This document shows, piece after piece, positions 1 through 5,757 of a stretch of 16,520 bases of DNA. Numbering within the stretch: the first letter of the stretch is position 1; the number at the start of each line of letters is the position of its first letter. The DNA comes from Firmicutes bacterium UBA6811. Its GTDB lineage: Bacteria > Bacillota > SHA-98 > UBA4971. The stretch lies in contig DKEX01000088.1 in NCBI GenBank assembly GCA_002452295.1, forward strand, positions 1-16,520, given 5' to 3'. Below the pieces are notes generated by a model. The model did not search any database, was not told where the DNA came from, and saw nothing but the letters and a program-made list of their open reading frames with translations. A program made the position numbers and the translations under genes.

Positions 1-33
1 GGTCGCGCGGGCGGTCGGCGGTCGCGCGAGTGC

Positions 34-62
34 TTGCCACCTCCCGGGCGATGTGCTAAAAT
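34..62 (+). promoter_or_regulatory. Sigma-A-type promoter of secG
   Basis: TTGCCA (34-39) and TAAAAT (57-62) are separated by exactly 17 nt, each one mismatch from consensus. A TG at 54-55 makes an extended -10. Transcription should begin near 69, leaving a leader of about 50 nt before the secG start. Confidence 0.75.
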
Positions 63-119
63 GGGTCTTGGTTCGTGCTGGCGTATTCTGTAAGCCAGCG
101 TCATGGGAGGTGGCAGGCT

Positions 120-341
120 TTGCGGACAGCGCTCATAGTGTTCCAGTTCATCGTGTCCATAGGGCTCATCGTCGTCGTGCTGCTCCAGTCCAGCAAGGGC
201 GAGGGGCTCGGGTCCATCGGCGGCGGCGGGCAGTTGTTCTTTGCGAAGAACAAGGGCTGGGAGGACCTCTTGAGCAAGGTGACCACGGTTGTCGCAGTGG
301 CCTTCCTGGTGTCATCCGTGTTGTTAACCGTGGTCAGGTAG
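120..341 (+). CDS. secG: Protein-export membrane protein SecG
   Basis: SecG is the small accessory subunit of the SecYEG translocon in the cytoplasmic membrane, which helps SecA-driven protein export. I choose the TTG at 120 because GGGAGGTGG (105-113) lies 6 nt upstream. This gives 73 residues, the usual SecG length. The in-frame GTG at 75 would add 15 residues and lacks a comparable ribosome site. The protein has a first membrane helix at about residues 3-20, the typical polar Gly-rich loop (SKGEGLGSIGGGG, about 22-34), and a second helix at about 52-70. It has its own promoter and is followed by a weak hairpin before hppA. Identity rests on the two-helix layout and the loop motif, which are characteristic. 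Confidence 0.93.
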   Translation: MRTALIVFQFIVSIGLIVVVLLQSSKGEGLGSIGGGGQLFFAKNKGWEDLLSKVTTVVAVAFLVSSVLLTVVR

Positions 342-347
342 ACTCAT

Positions 348-380
348 GCCCCGTGCTACGCAAAGGCCGGGGCTTTCTAT
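348..380 (+). terminator. Possible weak terminator after secG
   Basis: GCCCCG (348-353) pairs with CGGGGC (368-373) across a 14-nt loop, and TTTCTAT follows. The six-bp all-GC stem and short T-rich tail suit an intrinsic terminator, but the loop is large and the tract is interrupted. Read-through into hppA is possible. Confidence 0.45.
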
Positions 381-453
381 TCCCTGCGGCGCGTGACGTG
401 GGAGCGTGTGATGCGGCGCAAGATGACGCAGTTCGTCGAGAGGTGAATGGGAA

Positions 454-2496
454 ATGTCGGTCCTTAACACGTCGTCTATTCTGTACGCAACACTGGCGGG
501 GGTCCTGGGCCTCATCTTCGTCGGCTACCTGATCTCCAACGTCATGAAGAAGGATCCCGGGAACGCGACCATGAGAGAGCTTTCAGGCGCCATCCACGAG
601 GGCGCCATGGCGTTCCTCAAGCGCGAGTACAGCGTGGTGTTCGTGTTCCTTGCCATAGTCTTCGTTATCCTCGCTGCGGGTATCAGCGTTTACAGCGCCA
701 TCGCGTTCCTGCTGGGGGCCGGCGCATCGATCTCGGCTGGCTTCGTTGGAATGCAGGTGTCAACCGCAGCCAACGGGAGAACCGCCCAGGCTGCGACGAA
801 GGGGTTCAACAACGCCCTCCGGGTTGCGTTCCCTGGCGGCGCCGTGATGGGGATGTACGTGGTGGGGATCGGTCTCTTCGCGTTGTCCCTCGTGTACTAC
901 ATATTCTCCAGGCTGCCAGGGCTTGACATGTTCTCGGCCACCGGGCTTGTGGCGGGTTTCAGCATGGGCGCGAGCTTCGTGGCGCTTTTTGCCAGGGTGG
1001 GCGGAGGCATTTACACGAAGGCGGCCGATGTCGGGGCCGACCTCGTGGGCAAGGTAGAGAAGGGCATCCCCGAGGATGACCCGCGGAACCCCGCCGTCAT
1101 CGCCGACCTCGTCGGCGACAACGTCGGCGACGTGGCAGGGATGGGCGCGGACCTCTATGAGTCGTATGTCGGCTCCATAGTGTCGGCGATGGTGATCGCC
1201 GCTGCCACGTTCCCGAGCGTCGAGGCGAAGTTCAAGGGCATCATATTCGCGCTCGCACTCGCGGGGATCGGCATCGTGGCCTCGATCATCGGCACATTCT
1301 TCGTCAGGACCAGCGAGACGGGCGGAGATCCCGGAGGCGCTCTTCGCAGGGGCACGTTCGCCAGCGCGGGGCTGGTCGTCATCGGAGCTTTCCTCCTGAG
1401 CCGGTTCTACTATGGTGATCTTGGCGTGTTCTGGGCGGCGCTCCTGGGCCTCATCTCCGGGGTCGTCATCGGGCAGGTGGCCGAGAGATACACCTCCGGC
1501 AGGTCCGTGGCTGAGCTTGCGAAAACGTGCCTTACGGGCCCCGCCACGAACATCATCAGCGGGTTTGCGCTCAGCATGAGGAGCACCGTGCTTCCCCTGC
1601 TCTTCGTGGCCATCGCCATCCTGGTGGCCTCCTCGGCGGCAGGCTTCTACGGGATCGCCGTTGCGGCCCTCGGGATGCTCTCCATCGCAGGCATGACGGT
1701 GTCGGTTGACGCATACGGGCCGATATCCGACAACGCCGGCGGCATCGCCGAGATGGCCCACATGCCCGCCGAGGTCCGCAAGATCACTGACTCCCTTGAT
1801 GCGGCAGGCAACACGACGGCGGCCATCGCCAAGGGCTTCGCCATAGGCTCCGCGGCGCTGACCGCTCTCGCACTGTTCTTCGCGTATATTCAGGCGGCGA
1901 ACCTGTCCATCATGGACCTCCTGAACGCCAGGGTGGTGGCGGGGGTCTTCATCGGGGCCATGGTTCCGTACATATTCGCTGCCGGCACTATGGAGGCCGT
2001 TGGACGCACCGCGTTCAATGTGGTCGAAGAGGTCCGCAGGCAGTTCAGGGAGATCCCGGGCCTCATGGAAGGCACGGCGCGCGCGGAGTATGCGAGGTGT
2101 GTCGACATAACCACGGCCGGGGCGCTTCGTGAGATGGTAGCGCCCGGCTTGCTGGCGGTGGGCATTCCGCTTGCCGTCGGGATAGTGCTGGGCGTTGAGA
2201 CGTTGGGCGGCCTTCTCGCTGGGGCTCTCGCGACCGGGGTGCCGCTTGCCATCCAGCTTGCGAACGCGGGCGGCGCATGGGACAACGCGAAGAAGTACAT
2301 CGAGGCCGGAAACCTGGGAGGCAAGGGCACACCCGTTCATGCGGCTGCAGTCATCGGAGACACCGTCGGCGACCCGTTCAAGGACACTGCGGCCCCGGCG
2401 ATGAACATCCTCCTCAAACTGATGACGGTGGTATCCCTGGTGTTCGCGCCGCTCATCATCAAGCTGAACGCGCTCCTGATGGGCCTGTTTAGCTGA
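454..2496 (+). CDS. hppA: Membrane-bound ion-translocating pyrophosphatase (K+-dependent type)
   Basis: This integral membrane enzyme hydrolyses cytoplasmic pyrophosphate to pump H+ and/or Na+ outward. Its 680 residues and many hydrophobic helices match the family. Substrate-site motifs are intact: DVGADLVGK (192-200), a PEDDPRN stretch (206-212) and DNVGD (222-226). The GNTTAA motif (452-457) has Ala456 where K+-independent enzymes carry Lys, so by family rules it should need K+. Glu236 in ADLYES sits at the gate-Glu position seen in Na+-pumping enzymes such as that of Thermotoga maritima. Na+ transport is therefore plausible but not proven. The ATG start has AGAGGTGA (439-446) at good spacing. 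A hairpin with a 7-bp stem (2499-2518) follows the stop, without a T tract. Confidence 0.96.
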   Translation: MSVLNTSSILYATLAGVLGLIFVGYLISNVMKKDPGNATMRELSGAIHEGAMAFLKREYSVVFVFLAIVFVILAAGISVYSAIAFLLGAGASISAGFVGMQVSTAANGRTAQAATKGFNNALRVAFPGGAVMGMYVVGIGLFALSLVYYIFSRLPGLDMFSATGLVAGFSMGASFVALFARVGGGIYTKAADVGADLVGKVEKGIPEDDPRNPAVIADLVGDNVGDVAGMGADLYESYVGSIVSAMVIAAATFPSVEAKFKGIIFALALAGIGIVASIIGTFFVRTSETGGDPGGALRRGTFASAGLVVIGAFLLSRFYYGDLGVFWAALLGLISGVVIGQVAERYTSGRSVAELAKTCLTGPATNIISGFALSMRSTVLPLLFVAIAILVASSAAGFYGIAVAALGMLSIAGMTVSVDAYGPISDNAGGIAEMAHMPAEVRKITDSLDAAGNTTAAIAKGFAIGSAALTALALFFAYIQAANLSIMDLLNARVVAGVFIGAMVPYIFAAGTMEAVGRTAFNVVEEVRRQFREIPGLMEGTARAEYARCVDITTAGALREMVAPGLLAVGIPLAVGIVLGVETLGGLLAGALATGVPLAIQLANAGGAWDNAKKYIEAGNLGGKGTPVHAAAVIGDTVGDPFKDTAAPAMNILLKLMTVVSLVFAPLIIKLNALLMGLFS

Positions 2497-2498
2497 TT

Positions 2499-2518
2499 CG
2501 GCCCGCATGCCCGGGCCG
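2499..2518 (+). other. GC-rich hairpin after hppA, no T tract
   Basis: CGGCCCG (2499-2505) pairs with CGGGCCG (2512-2518) around a 6-nt loop, 2 nt after the hppA stop. It could protect the 3' end or act as a poor terminator, but no T run follows. Confidence 0.4.
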
Positions 2519-2632
2519 CGGTCACGGGGAACCCGAGGTAAGCATGAGCGGCTTCCCCCCGGAGGCGGGCGGGGACCCGCGGACAGGCCGCCGGCCGAGC
2601 ACGGCAAGAGGGCTATACACGTATGTGGGGAT

Positions 2633-2676
2633 GGTGTGCGAAGAAGTGCACGGGTTCCGTGCACTTCTTCAGCACC
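2633..2676. repeat. Perfect 14-bp inverted repeat, extended hairpin
   Basis: GAAGAAGTGCACGG (2640-2653) is perfectly repeated in inverse at 2657-2670 around the loop GTT. GGTG (2633-2636) can pair with CACC (2673-2676) beyond a small internal loop. It lies in the 346-nt gene-free gap between hppA and the HD-domain gene. The right arm ends in a CTTCTTC stretch, so it may terminate hppA transcription, but there is no true T run. The rest of the gap holds only the heptamer repeat at 2723-2757. Confidence 0.8.
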
Positions 2677-2722
2677 TTCATGGGATGAGCTCGACTCCAC
2701 GTTTCCGTTCGCCGCGCCGGCG

Positions 2723-2757
2723 CGAAGACCGAAGATCGAAGACTGAAGACCGATGAG
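2723..2757. repeat. Heptanucleotide tandem repeat
   Basis: Four tandem 7-mers follow the pattern (C/T)GAAGA(C/T) (2723-2750), with a degenerate fifth unit (2751-2757). They lie in the intergenic region ahead of the HD-domain gene. The repeat is short and probably variable in copy number by replication slippage. Confidence 0.75.
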
Positions 2758-2842
2758 CTTGTGTCAAGGGTTGGAAAGGCATGAGACGACGACCCGGACG
2801 CGAGATCTCGGGATCACTGGACAAAGGAGAGAGAAGCGCACG

Positions 2843-3397
2843 ATGATGGACCGACAGCAGGCGTTGGAACTCGTGAAGAAGAACGTCAGGGCGAGGAACC
2901 TCATCAAGCACATGCTCGCAACGGAGGCAGTCATGAAGGCTCTTGCGGCGCGCTTTGGCGAGGACGAGGAGAAGTGGGCGCTCGCAGGGCTCCTCCACGA
3001 CATCGACTATGATGAGACGGCCCACGACCCCGACCGCCACAGCCTCGTGGGCGGCGAGATGCTAAGGGAACTGGGACTACCGGAGGACCTCGTGTATGCA
3101 GTCAAGGCTCACAACGAGGCGCATGGGCTTGTGCGGGAGACCCGTCTCGATAAGGCGCTTTACGCGGTTGACCCGCTCACCGGGCTCTTGGTAGCGGCGG
3201 CTTTGATCCATCCAGAGAAGAAGCTCTCTGCGATCGATGTCGGCTTCGTGATGAACAGGTTCAAGGAATCGTCGTTCGCGCGCGGCGCCAACAGGGATCA
3301 GATAAAGAGCTGCTCCGAACTTGGGCTGTCGCTCGAGGAGTTCATCGGCATCGGCCTCGGGGCCATGCAGGCGATCTCGCAGGAACTTGGCCTATAG
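2843..3397 (+). CDS. HD-domain metal-dependent phosphohydrolase family protein
   Basis: This is a predicted soluble protein of 184 residues from the HD/HDIG superfamily. These proteins hydrolyse phosphate mono- or diesters, often nucleotides, using metal held by His and Asp. The visible metal-site set is His23, the HD doublet at 52-53 within GLLHDIDYD, His66 and His90. The substrate is unknown. The start is ATG 2843, or 2846 one codon later, because AAAGGAGA lies upstream at 2823-2830. The reading frame is open upstream to 2753, but that part crosses sequence without coding character. It stands between hppA and smpB. A GACTGC/GCAGTC hairpin (3401-3416) follows the stop. The family call is firm; a specific function is not. 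Confidence 0.85.
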   Translation: MMDRQQALELVKKNVRARNLIKHMLATEAVMKALAARFGEDEEKWALAGLLHDIDYDETAHDPDRHSLVGGEMLRELGLPEDLVYAVKAHNEAHGLVRETRLDKALYAVDPLTGLLVAAALIHPEKKLSAIDVGFVMNRFKESSFARGANRDQIKSCSELGLSLEEFIGIGLGAMQAISQELGL

Positions 3398-3400
3398 AAG

Positions 3401-3416
3401 GACTGCACAGGCAGTC
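3401..3416 (+). other. Small hairpin after the HD-domain gene
   Basis: GACTGC and GCAGTC form a perfect 6-bp stem with an ACAG loop, 3 nt after the stop codon. No T tract follows, so termination is doubtful. Confidence 0.4.
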
Positions 3417-3571
3417 GATCACTTAAGTCCCGGGAGTGCCCTCTCGTGGTGTGCGAAGGCGACGGCCATGCTCGTGGTGGAGGCCCTGCGAGGGGCAGCG
3501 GATACGTGGGACTACCAGTATACCCTCGGTCAATAGCCGGCCGAGCCATCACAGCCCGCTCCCTGCCCTCC

Positions 3572-3621
3572 CGCGTCGCGGCTCGCGTCGCGGCGTCGCG
3601 GCGTCGCTTGAATGCGACGCG
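3572..3621. repeat. CGTCGC-type iterated repeat with inverted copy over the smpB promoter
   Basis: CGCGTCGCGG occurs at 3572-3581 and 3584-3593, followed by CGTCGCGG (3594-3601) and CGTCGC (3602-3607). The inverse copy GCGACGC lies at 3614-3620. The last direct copy and the inverse copy form a perfect 7-bp inverted repeat (3601-3607/3614-3620). Its 6-nt centre is the smpB -35 hexamer, which suggests a regulator-binding site. Confidence 0.6.
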
Positions 3622-3636
3622 CCGCCATGGTATAAT
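3608..3636 (+). promoter_or_regulatory. Sigma-A-type promoter of smpB-ssrA
   Basis: TTGAAT (3608-3613), 17 nt, then a perfect TATAAT (3631-3636) with an extended -10 TGG (3628-3630). Transcription should start near 3643, giving a very short leader just ahead of the smpB ribosome site. Confidence 0.8.
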
Positions 3637-3656
3637 TGGCGTGCAGGTGAGGGGCT

Positions 3657-4118
3657 TTGTCAGAAGGACAGAAGATCGTAGCCACAAATCGCAAGGCGTA
3701 TCACGACTATCATATACACGAGACGTACGAAGTTGGGATCGTCCTCACCGGCACCGAGATCCAGTCGGTAAGGCGCGGGATGGTGAGCCTCCGCGATAGC
3801 TTTGCGAGGGTGGAGGGCGGCGACGTACTGCTCTACAACATGAACATAAGCCCGTACGAGCACGGCAACAGGTTCAACCACGAGCCCCTCCGCACGCGCA
3901 GGCTGCTCCTGCACAAAGAGGAGATCCGCAGGCTCACAGGCAAGACCCAGGAGCGCGGCTTCACGCTCGTGCCGCTCAAGGTCTACCTGAAGAGGGGCCT
4001 CGCCAAAGTGGAGCTGGCACTGGCCAAGGGCAAGAAGCTCTATGACAAGCGTGAGGACATCACAAGGCGCGATCTCGCACGCGAGGCGGACCGTGCGATC
4101 AAGGAGAGAACGCGCTAG
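3657..4118 (+). CDS. smpB: SsrA-binding protein SmpB
   Basis: SmpB binds the tRNA-like end of tmRNA and brings it to ribosomes stalled on broken messages, the first step of trans-translation. Its 153 residues match the family. The N-terminal part carries the typical NRKAYHDYHI and GTEIQSVRRG stretches of the OB-fold core. The middle has the MNISPYEHGNRFNHEP segment, and the basic C-terminal tail (about 128-153, rich in Lys/Arg) is the part that enters the decoding site. The start is TTG 3657, with AGGTGAGG at 3645-3652 and a near-perfect promoter just upstream. The tmRNA gene begins 65 nt after the stop, so the two partners are probably transcribed together. Confidence 0.97.
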   Translation: MSEGQKIVATNRKAYHDYHIHETYEVGIVLTGTEIQSVRRGMVSLRDSFARVEGGDVLLYNMNISPYEHGNRFNHEPLRTRRLLLHKEEIRRLTGKTQERGFTLVPLKVYLKRGLAKVELALAKGKKLYDKREDITRRDLAREADRAIKERTR

Positions 4119-4183
4119 CCGCGCGAGGCGCGCCGGCCGACGGTTTCGCCTCGAAGTCGTGAAACGCGGGTTTTGAAGTTTGT

Positions 4184-4536
4184 GGGGGCGTTACGGTTTC
4201 GACGGGGAGCTGTGACGACAGGGGTAGCGAGCCGAGATCCCGCCGACCTCGTTAAACGGTGGAACGCACGATAAGTGCCAACAACGAATACGCTTACGCT
4301 GCGTAACTAACGCAGCCGTCCAACCCGGGCTTGGCCTGGGAGACCGGTGCGGGCGTCATCTAAACCAGGATGCTCTCGCCCCAATTCTCGGAGGGGCGGG
4401 CCAAGATCATCGAGATAGTCCCGTGGGGAGCCGGCGCGGGGGCGCCTCCGGGGCGAAACCAAACCCCACGCTACGCTCGTAGAAGCTCCTCGAGTTGCCT
4501 CTTCGGACGCGGGTTCGACTCCCGCCGCCTCCACCA
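4184..4536 (+). ncRNA. ssrA: Transfer-messenger RNA (tmRNA)
   Basis: The gene is about 353 nt. The 5' GGGGGCG (4184-4190) pairs with the 3' CGCCTCC (4526-4532), followed by A and CCA (4534-4536). The T-arm GGGTTCGACTCCC is near the 3' end, and the conserved TTACGGTTTCGACGGGG is at the 5' end. The resume codon is GCC at 4277, after the usual TAAGT context. The tag reads ANNEYAYAA and stops at TAA 4304-4306, so it ends in Tyr-Ala-Ala rather than the common Leu-Ala-Ala. A helix follows the stop (TGCG...CGCA). The RNA rescues stalled ribosomes with SmpB and tags the nascent chain for proteolysis. Confidence 0.97.
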
Positions 4537-4594
4537 GTCTTGTGCGGGCGGCGTCCAGTGTTGAAGACCACCTCTGCCCGATCACAGTAGGCAG

Positions 4595-5077
4595 TCAGCC
4601 CTTTGACGTACGTTTCCGCGAGATGGTTCCAGGTGAGATCGTCGGGCGGGAGCGGCGTAGTCCGGGCCGCCTTTCTGTAATCCCCAGACGTTCCTTCAGG
4701 GCGCTCTGCAGGATTTGAGAGAAGTTCATTCCCTTTTCGGTGGCTATTCTCTCCAGCCAAGCTGGCAGAGTGACGTTCTTCTTCGTGTAGCTGTTTTCTA
4801 TGGCTTCACGATATACAGGCATGTAGACCTCAACCAAGATGGGCATCTGGTTCGATTCCAGTTTGAGCTTATCGACTGGTGTCGGTTCCGGGATCGGATC
4901 GCCGTCCTGCTCCATGCTGTAGAGATGAAGGGCCAGTGCCTCTTTGGAGTTGTGGAGGGCCTCTTCAGTTGTATGTGCGCAGGGCAGACACCCAGGCAAG
5001 TCGGGGAAGAAGACCGAGATGCCGTCGTCTGCATAGTCGAATATGGCGGGGTAAACATAGTGGTCCTTCGTCATCAT
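4595..5077 (-). CDS. hicB: HicB-family antitoxin
   Basis: HicB neutralises the HicA RNase and usually represses its own operon. The N-terminal part (about 7-65) is the HicB RNase-H-like fold: YPAIFDYADDGISVFFPDLPGC followed by TTEEALHNSKEAL. The C-terminal part (about 95-135, NVTLPAWLERIATEKGMNFSQ onward) looks like a ribbon-helix-helix DNA-binding domain. The start at 5077 overlaps the hicA stop by 4 nt (ATGA), indicating translational coupling. Length is 160 residues against about 130-140 in typical relatives. The last 25 residues are Arg/Ser/Pro-rich and not recognisable, perhaps from a lost stop or nearby rearrangement. The stop lies 58 nt from the 3' end of tmRNA, a common integration site for mobile DNA. 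Confidence 0.88.
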   Translation of the reverse strand: MMTKDHYVYPAIFDYADDGISVFFPDLPGCLPCAHTTEEALHNSKEALALHLYSMEQDGDPIPEPTPVDKLKLESNQMPILVEVYMPVYREAIENSYTKKNVTLPAWLERIATEKGMNFSQILQSALKERLGITERRPGLRRSRPTISPGTISRKRTSKG

Positions 5078-5256
5078 GATTGACTTCTTATGCTCCTCAG
5101 GGTTTTCACGGGAATGTCCCTTACCGGGCGCGTCACAGTGACTTTGGCCGGGTTCGTCGGGTGCTTGAAGTGCCAGTGATCGCCGACGCTGCTCACGTGA
5201 TACCAGCCGTCTTCCTCGAGTAGCTTGATTACCTCCCTCGATGAATATGACTTCAT
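5074..5256 (-). CDS. hicA: HicA-family mRNA interferase toxin
   Basis: HicA is a small double-stranded-RNA-binding-like toxin that cleaves mRNA when HicB is lost. The 60-residue product starts MKSYSSREVIKLLEEDGWY, the family signature, and has the catalytic His27 in VGDHWHFKHP. It continues with the strand KVTVTRPVRDIPVKTLRSI. The ATG at 5256 is chosen because AAGGGGGAG lies a few nt upstream. The frame is open 20 codons further, but that stretch covers the promoter. The last residues (RSQS) differ from the usual EKQAG-like ending, so the tail may be shortened. It is first in the operon, with hicB overlapping by 4 nt, and has a near-consensus promoter. Confidence 0.9.
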   Translation of the reverse strand: MKSYSSREVIKLLEEDGWYHVSSVGDHWHFKHPTNPAKVTVTRPVRDIPVKTLRSIRSQS

Positions 5257-5278
5257 CCGCGCTCCCCCTTGCAGTTGG

Positions 5279-5307
5279 ATCATAATGCGTATTACGATGC
5301 GCGTCAA
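5279..5307 (-). promoter_or_regulatory. hicAB promoter with candidate operator
   Basis: Read on the - strand: TTGACG (5307-5302), 17 nt, TATGAT (5284-5279). The spacer contains a 9-bp palindrome, CGTATTACG (5288-5296), placed where the antitoxin could block RNA polymerase. Autorepression is usual for HicB; the exact site is inferred. Confidence 0.7.
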
Positions 5308-5312
5308 GGGGT

Positions 5313-5341
5313 TCACGTGCCCGACTGCTCATGTGCCCGAC
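5313..5341. repeat. Tandem 13-bp repeat upstream of hicAB promoter
   Basis: TCACGTGCCCGAC (5313-5325) and TCATGTGCCCGAC (5329-5341) differ at one base and are spaced 16 bp apart. They lie just outside the hicAB -35 and may bind a regulator. Confidence 0.6.
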
Positions 5342-5394
5342 GAGGTCGAGAGAAAAAGTGTCATCGCCCGCGGGTTGGACATATGATATCGTGA

Positions 5395-5412
5395 CTGCAG
5401 GCGGGCCTGCAG
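5395..5412. promoter_or_regulatory. Perfect 8-bp-arm palindrome upstream of small membrane gene
   Basis: CTGCAGGC (5395-5402) and GCCTGCAG (5405-5412) are exact inverse copies around GG. The site is 42 nt ahead of the small ORF start, in the divergent region with hicAB. It could be a regulator site or an RNA hairpin. Confidence 0.5.
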
Positions 5413-5454
5413 AATACGGTGTGCCGAGGACGGCAGCCCGAGGGGGTAGGTAGC

Positions 5455-5586
5455 ATGGCGGAGATCACCAAGCCCAAGCCAGAATGGGGCGGCGGCGGTT
5501 TCGACTGGTGGTGGATCATAATCATCATTGGCATCTGCATAGTCCCGTTCTTCTTCCTGTTCTTCTTCTTCCCGTTTGGCAAGTAA
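5455..5586 (+). CDS. Small hydrophobic membrane protein, 43 residues
   Basis: No family is recognised with confidence. The ORF starts at ATG 5455 with AGGGGGT (5441-5447) at good spacing and ends TAA 5584-5586. Residues 1-10 (MAEITKPKPE) are charged and polar. A WGGGG stretch is followed by FDWWW (16-20) and a single very hydrophobic segment (21-40) of five Ile, then runs of Phe. The end is FGK. The layout of polar start, Gly-rich hinge and one membrane helix resembles small YjcZ-like sporulation or stress peptides of Firmicutes, but similarity to them is not shown. A strong terminator lies 122 nt downstream, and the composition is far from random GC-rich sequence, so I think it is expressed. 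Confidence 0.65.
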   Translation: MAEITKPKPEWGGGGFDWWWIIIIIGICIVPFFFLFFFFPFGK

Positions 5587-5708
5587 GCCAGCCGATAGCT
5601 CAGGGATACAGCGCAGGAGGACATGGCTCACATCACCGGTGAGGGGCTGGTTGACCCAGCGAAGCAGCCGCGTATGCCCGGGGTACTGCGGAGTGCGAGG
5701 TTACGGCG

Positions 5709-5740
5709 GGAGCCCGACCACTAGAAGTCGGGCTCCTTTC
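5709..5740 (+). terminator. Strong intrinsic terminator
   Basis: GGAGCCCGAC (5709-5718) pairs perfectly with GTCGGGCTCC (5727-5736) around an 8-nt loop, followed by TTTC. It ends transcription from the small membrane gene. It also lies 22 nt beyond the stop of the convergent GH31 gene, so it may serve both directions. Confidence 0.8.
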
Positions 5741-5757
5741 GCAGACGCCACCGACCG

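Noticed and set aside
760..2700. A 646-codon open frame on the - strand opposite hppA
   Set aside because: It is antisense to a clearly conserved gene, lacks recognisable domains, and is explained by GC-rich codon bias.
4407..4536. Minus-strand reading frame across the 3' part of tmRNA
   Set aside because: The region is structural RNA; the open frame there is incidental.
5623..5724. A 33-codon + strand ORF starting ATG after AGGAGG
   Set aside because: The ribosome site is only 2 nt from the ATG, the product is unremarkable, and its stop lies in the loop of the terminator hairpin. Probably chance.
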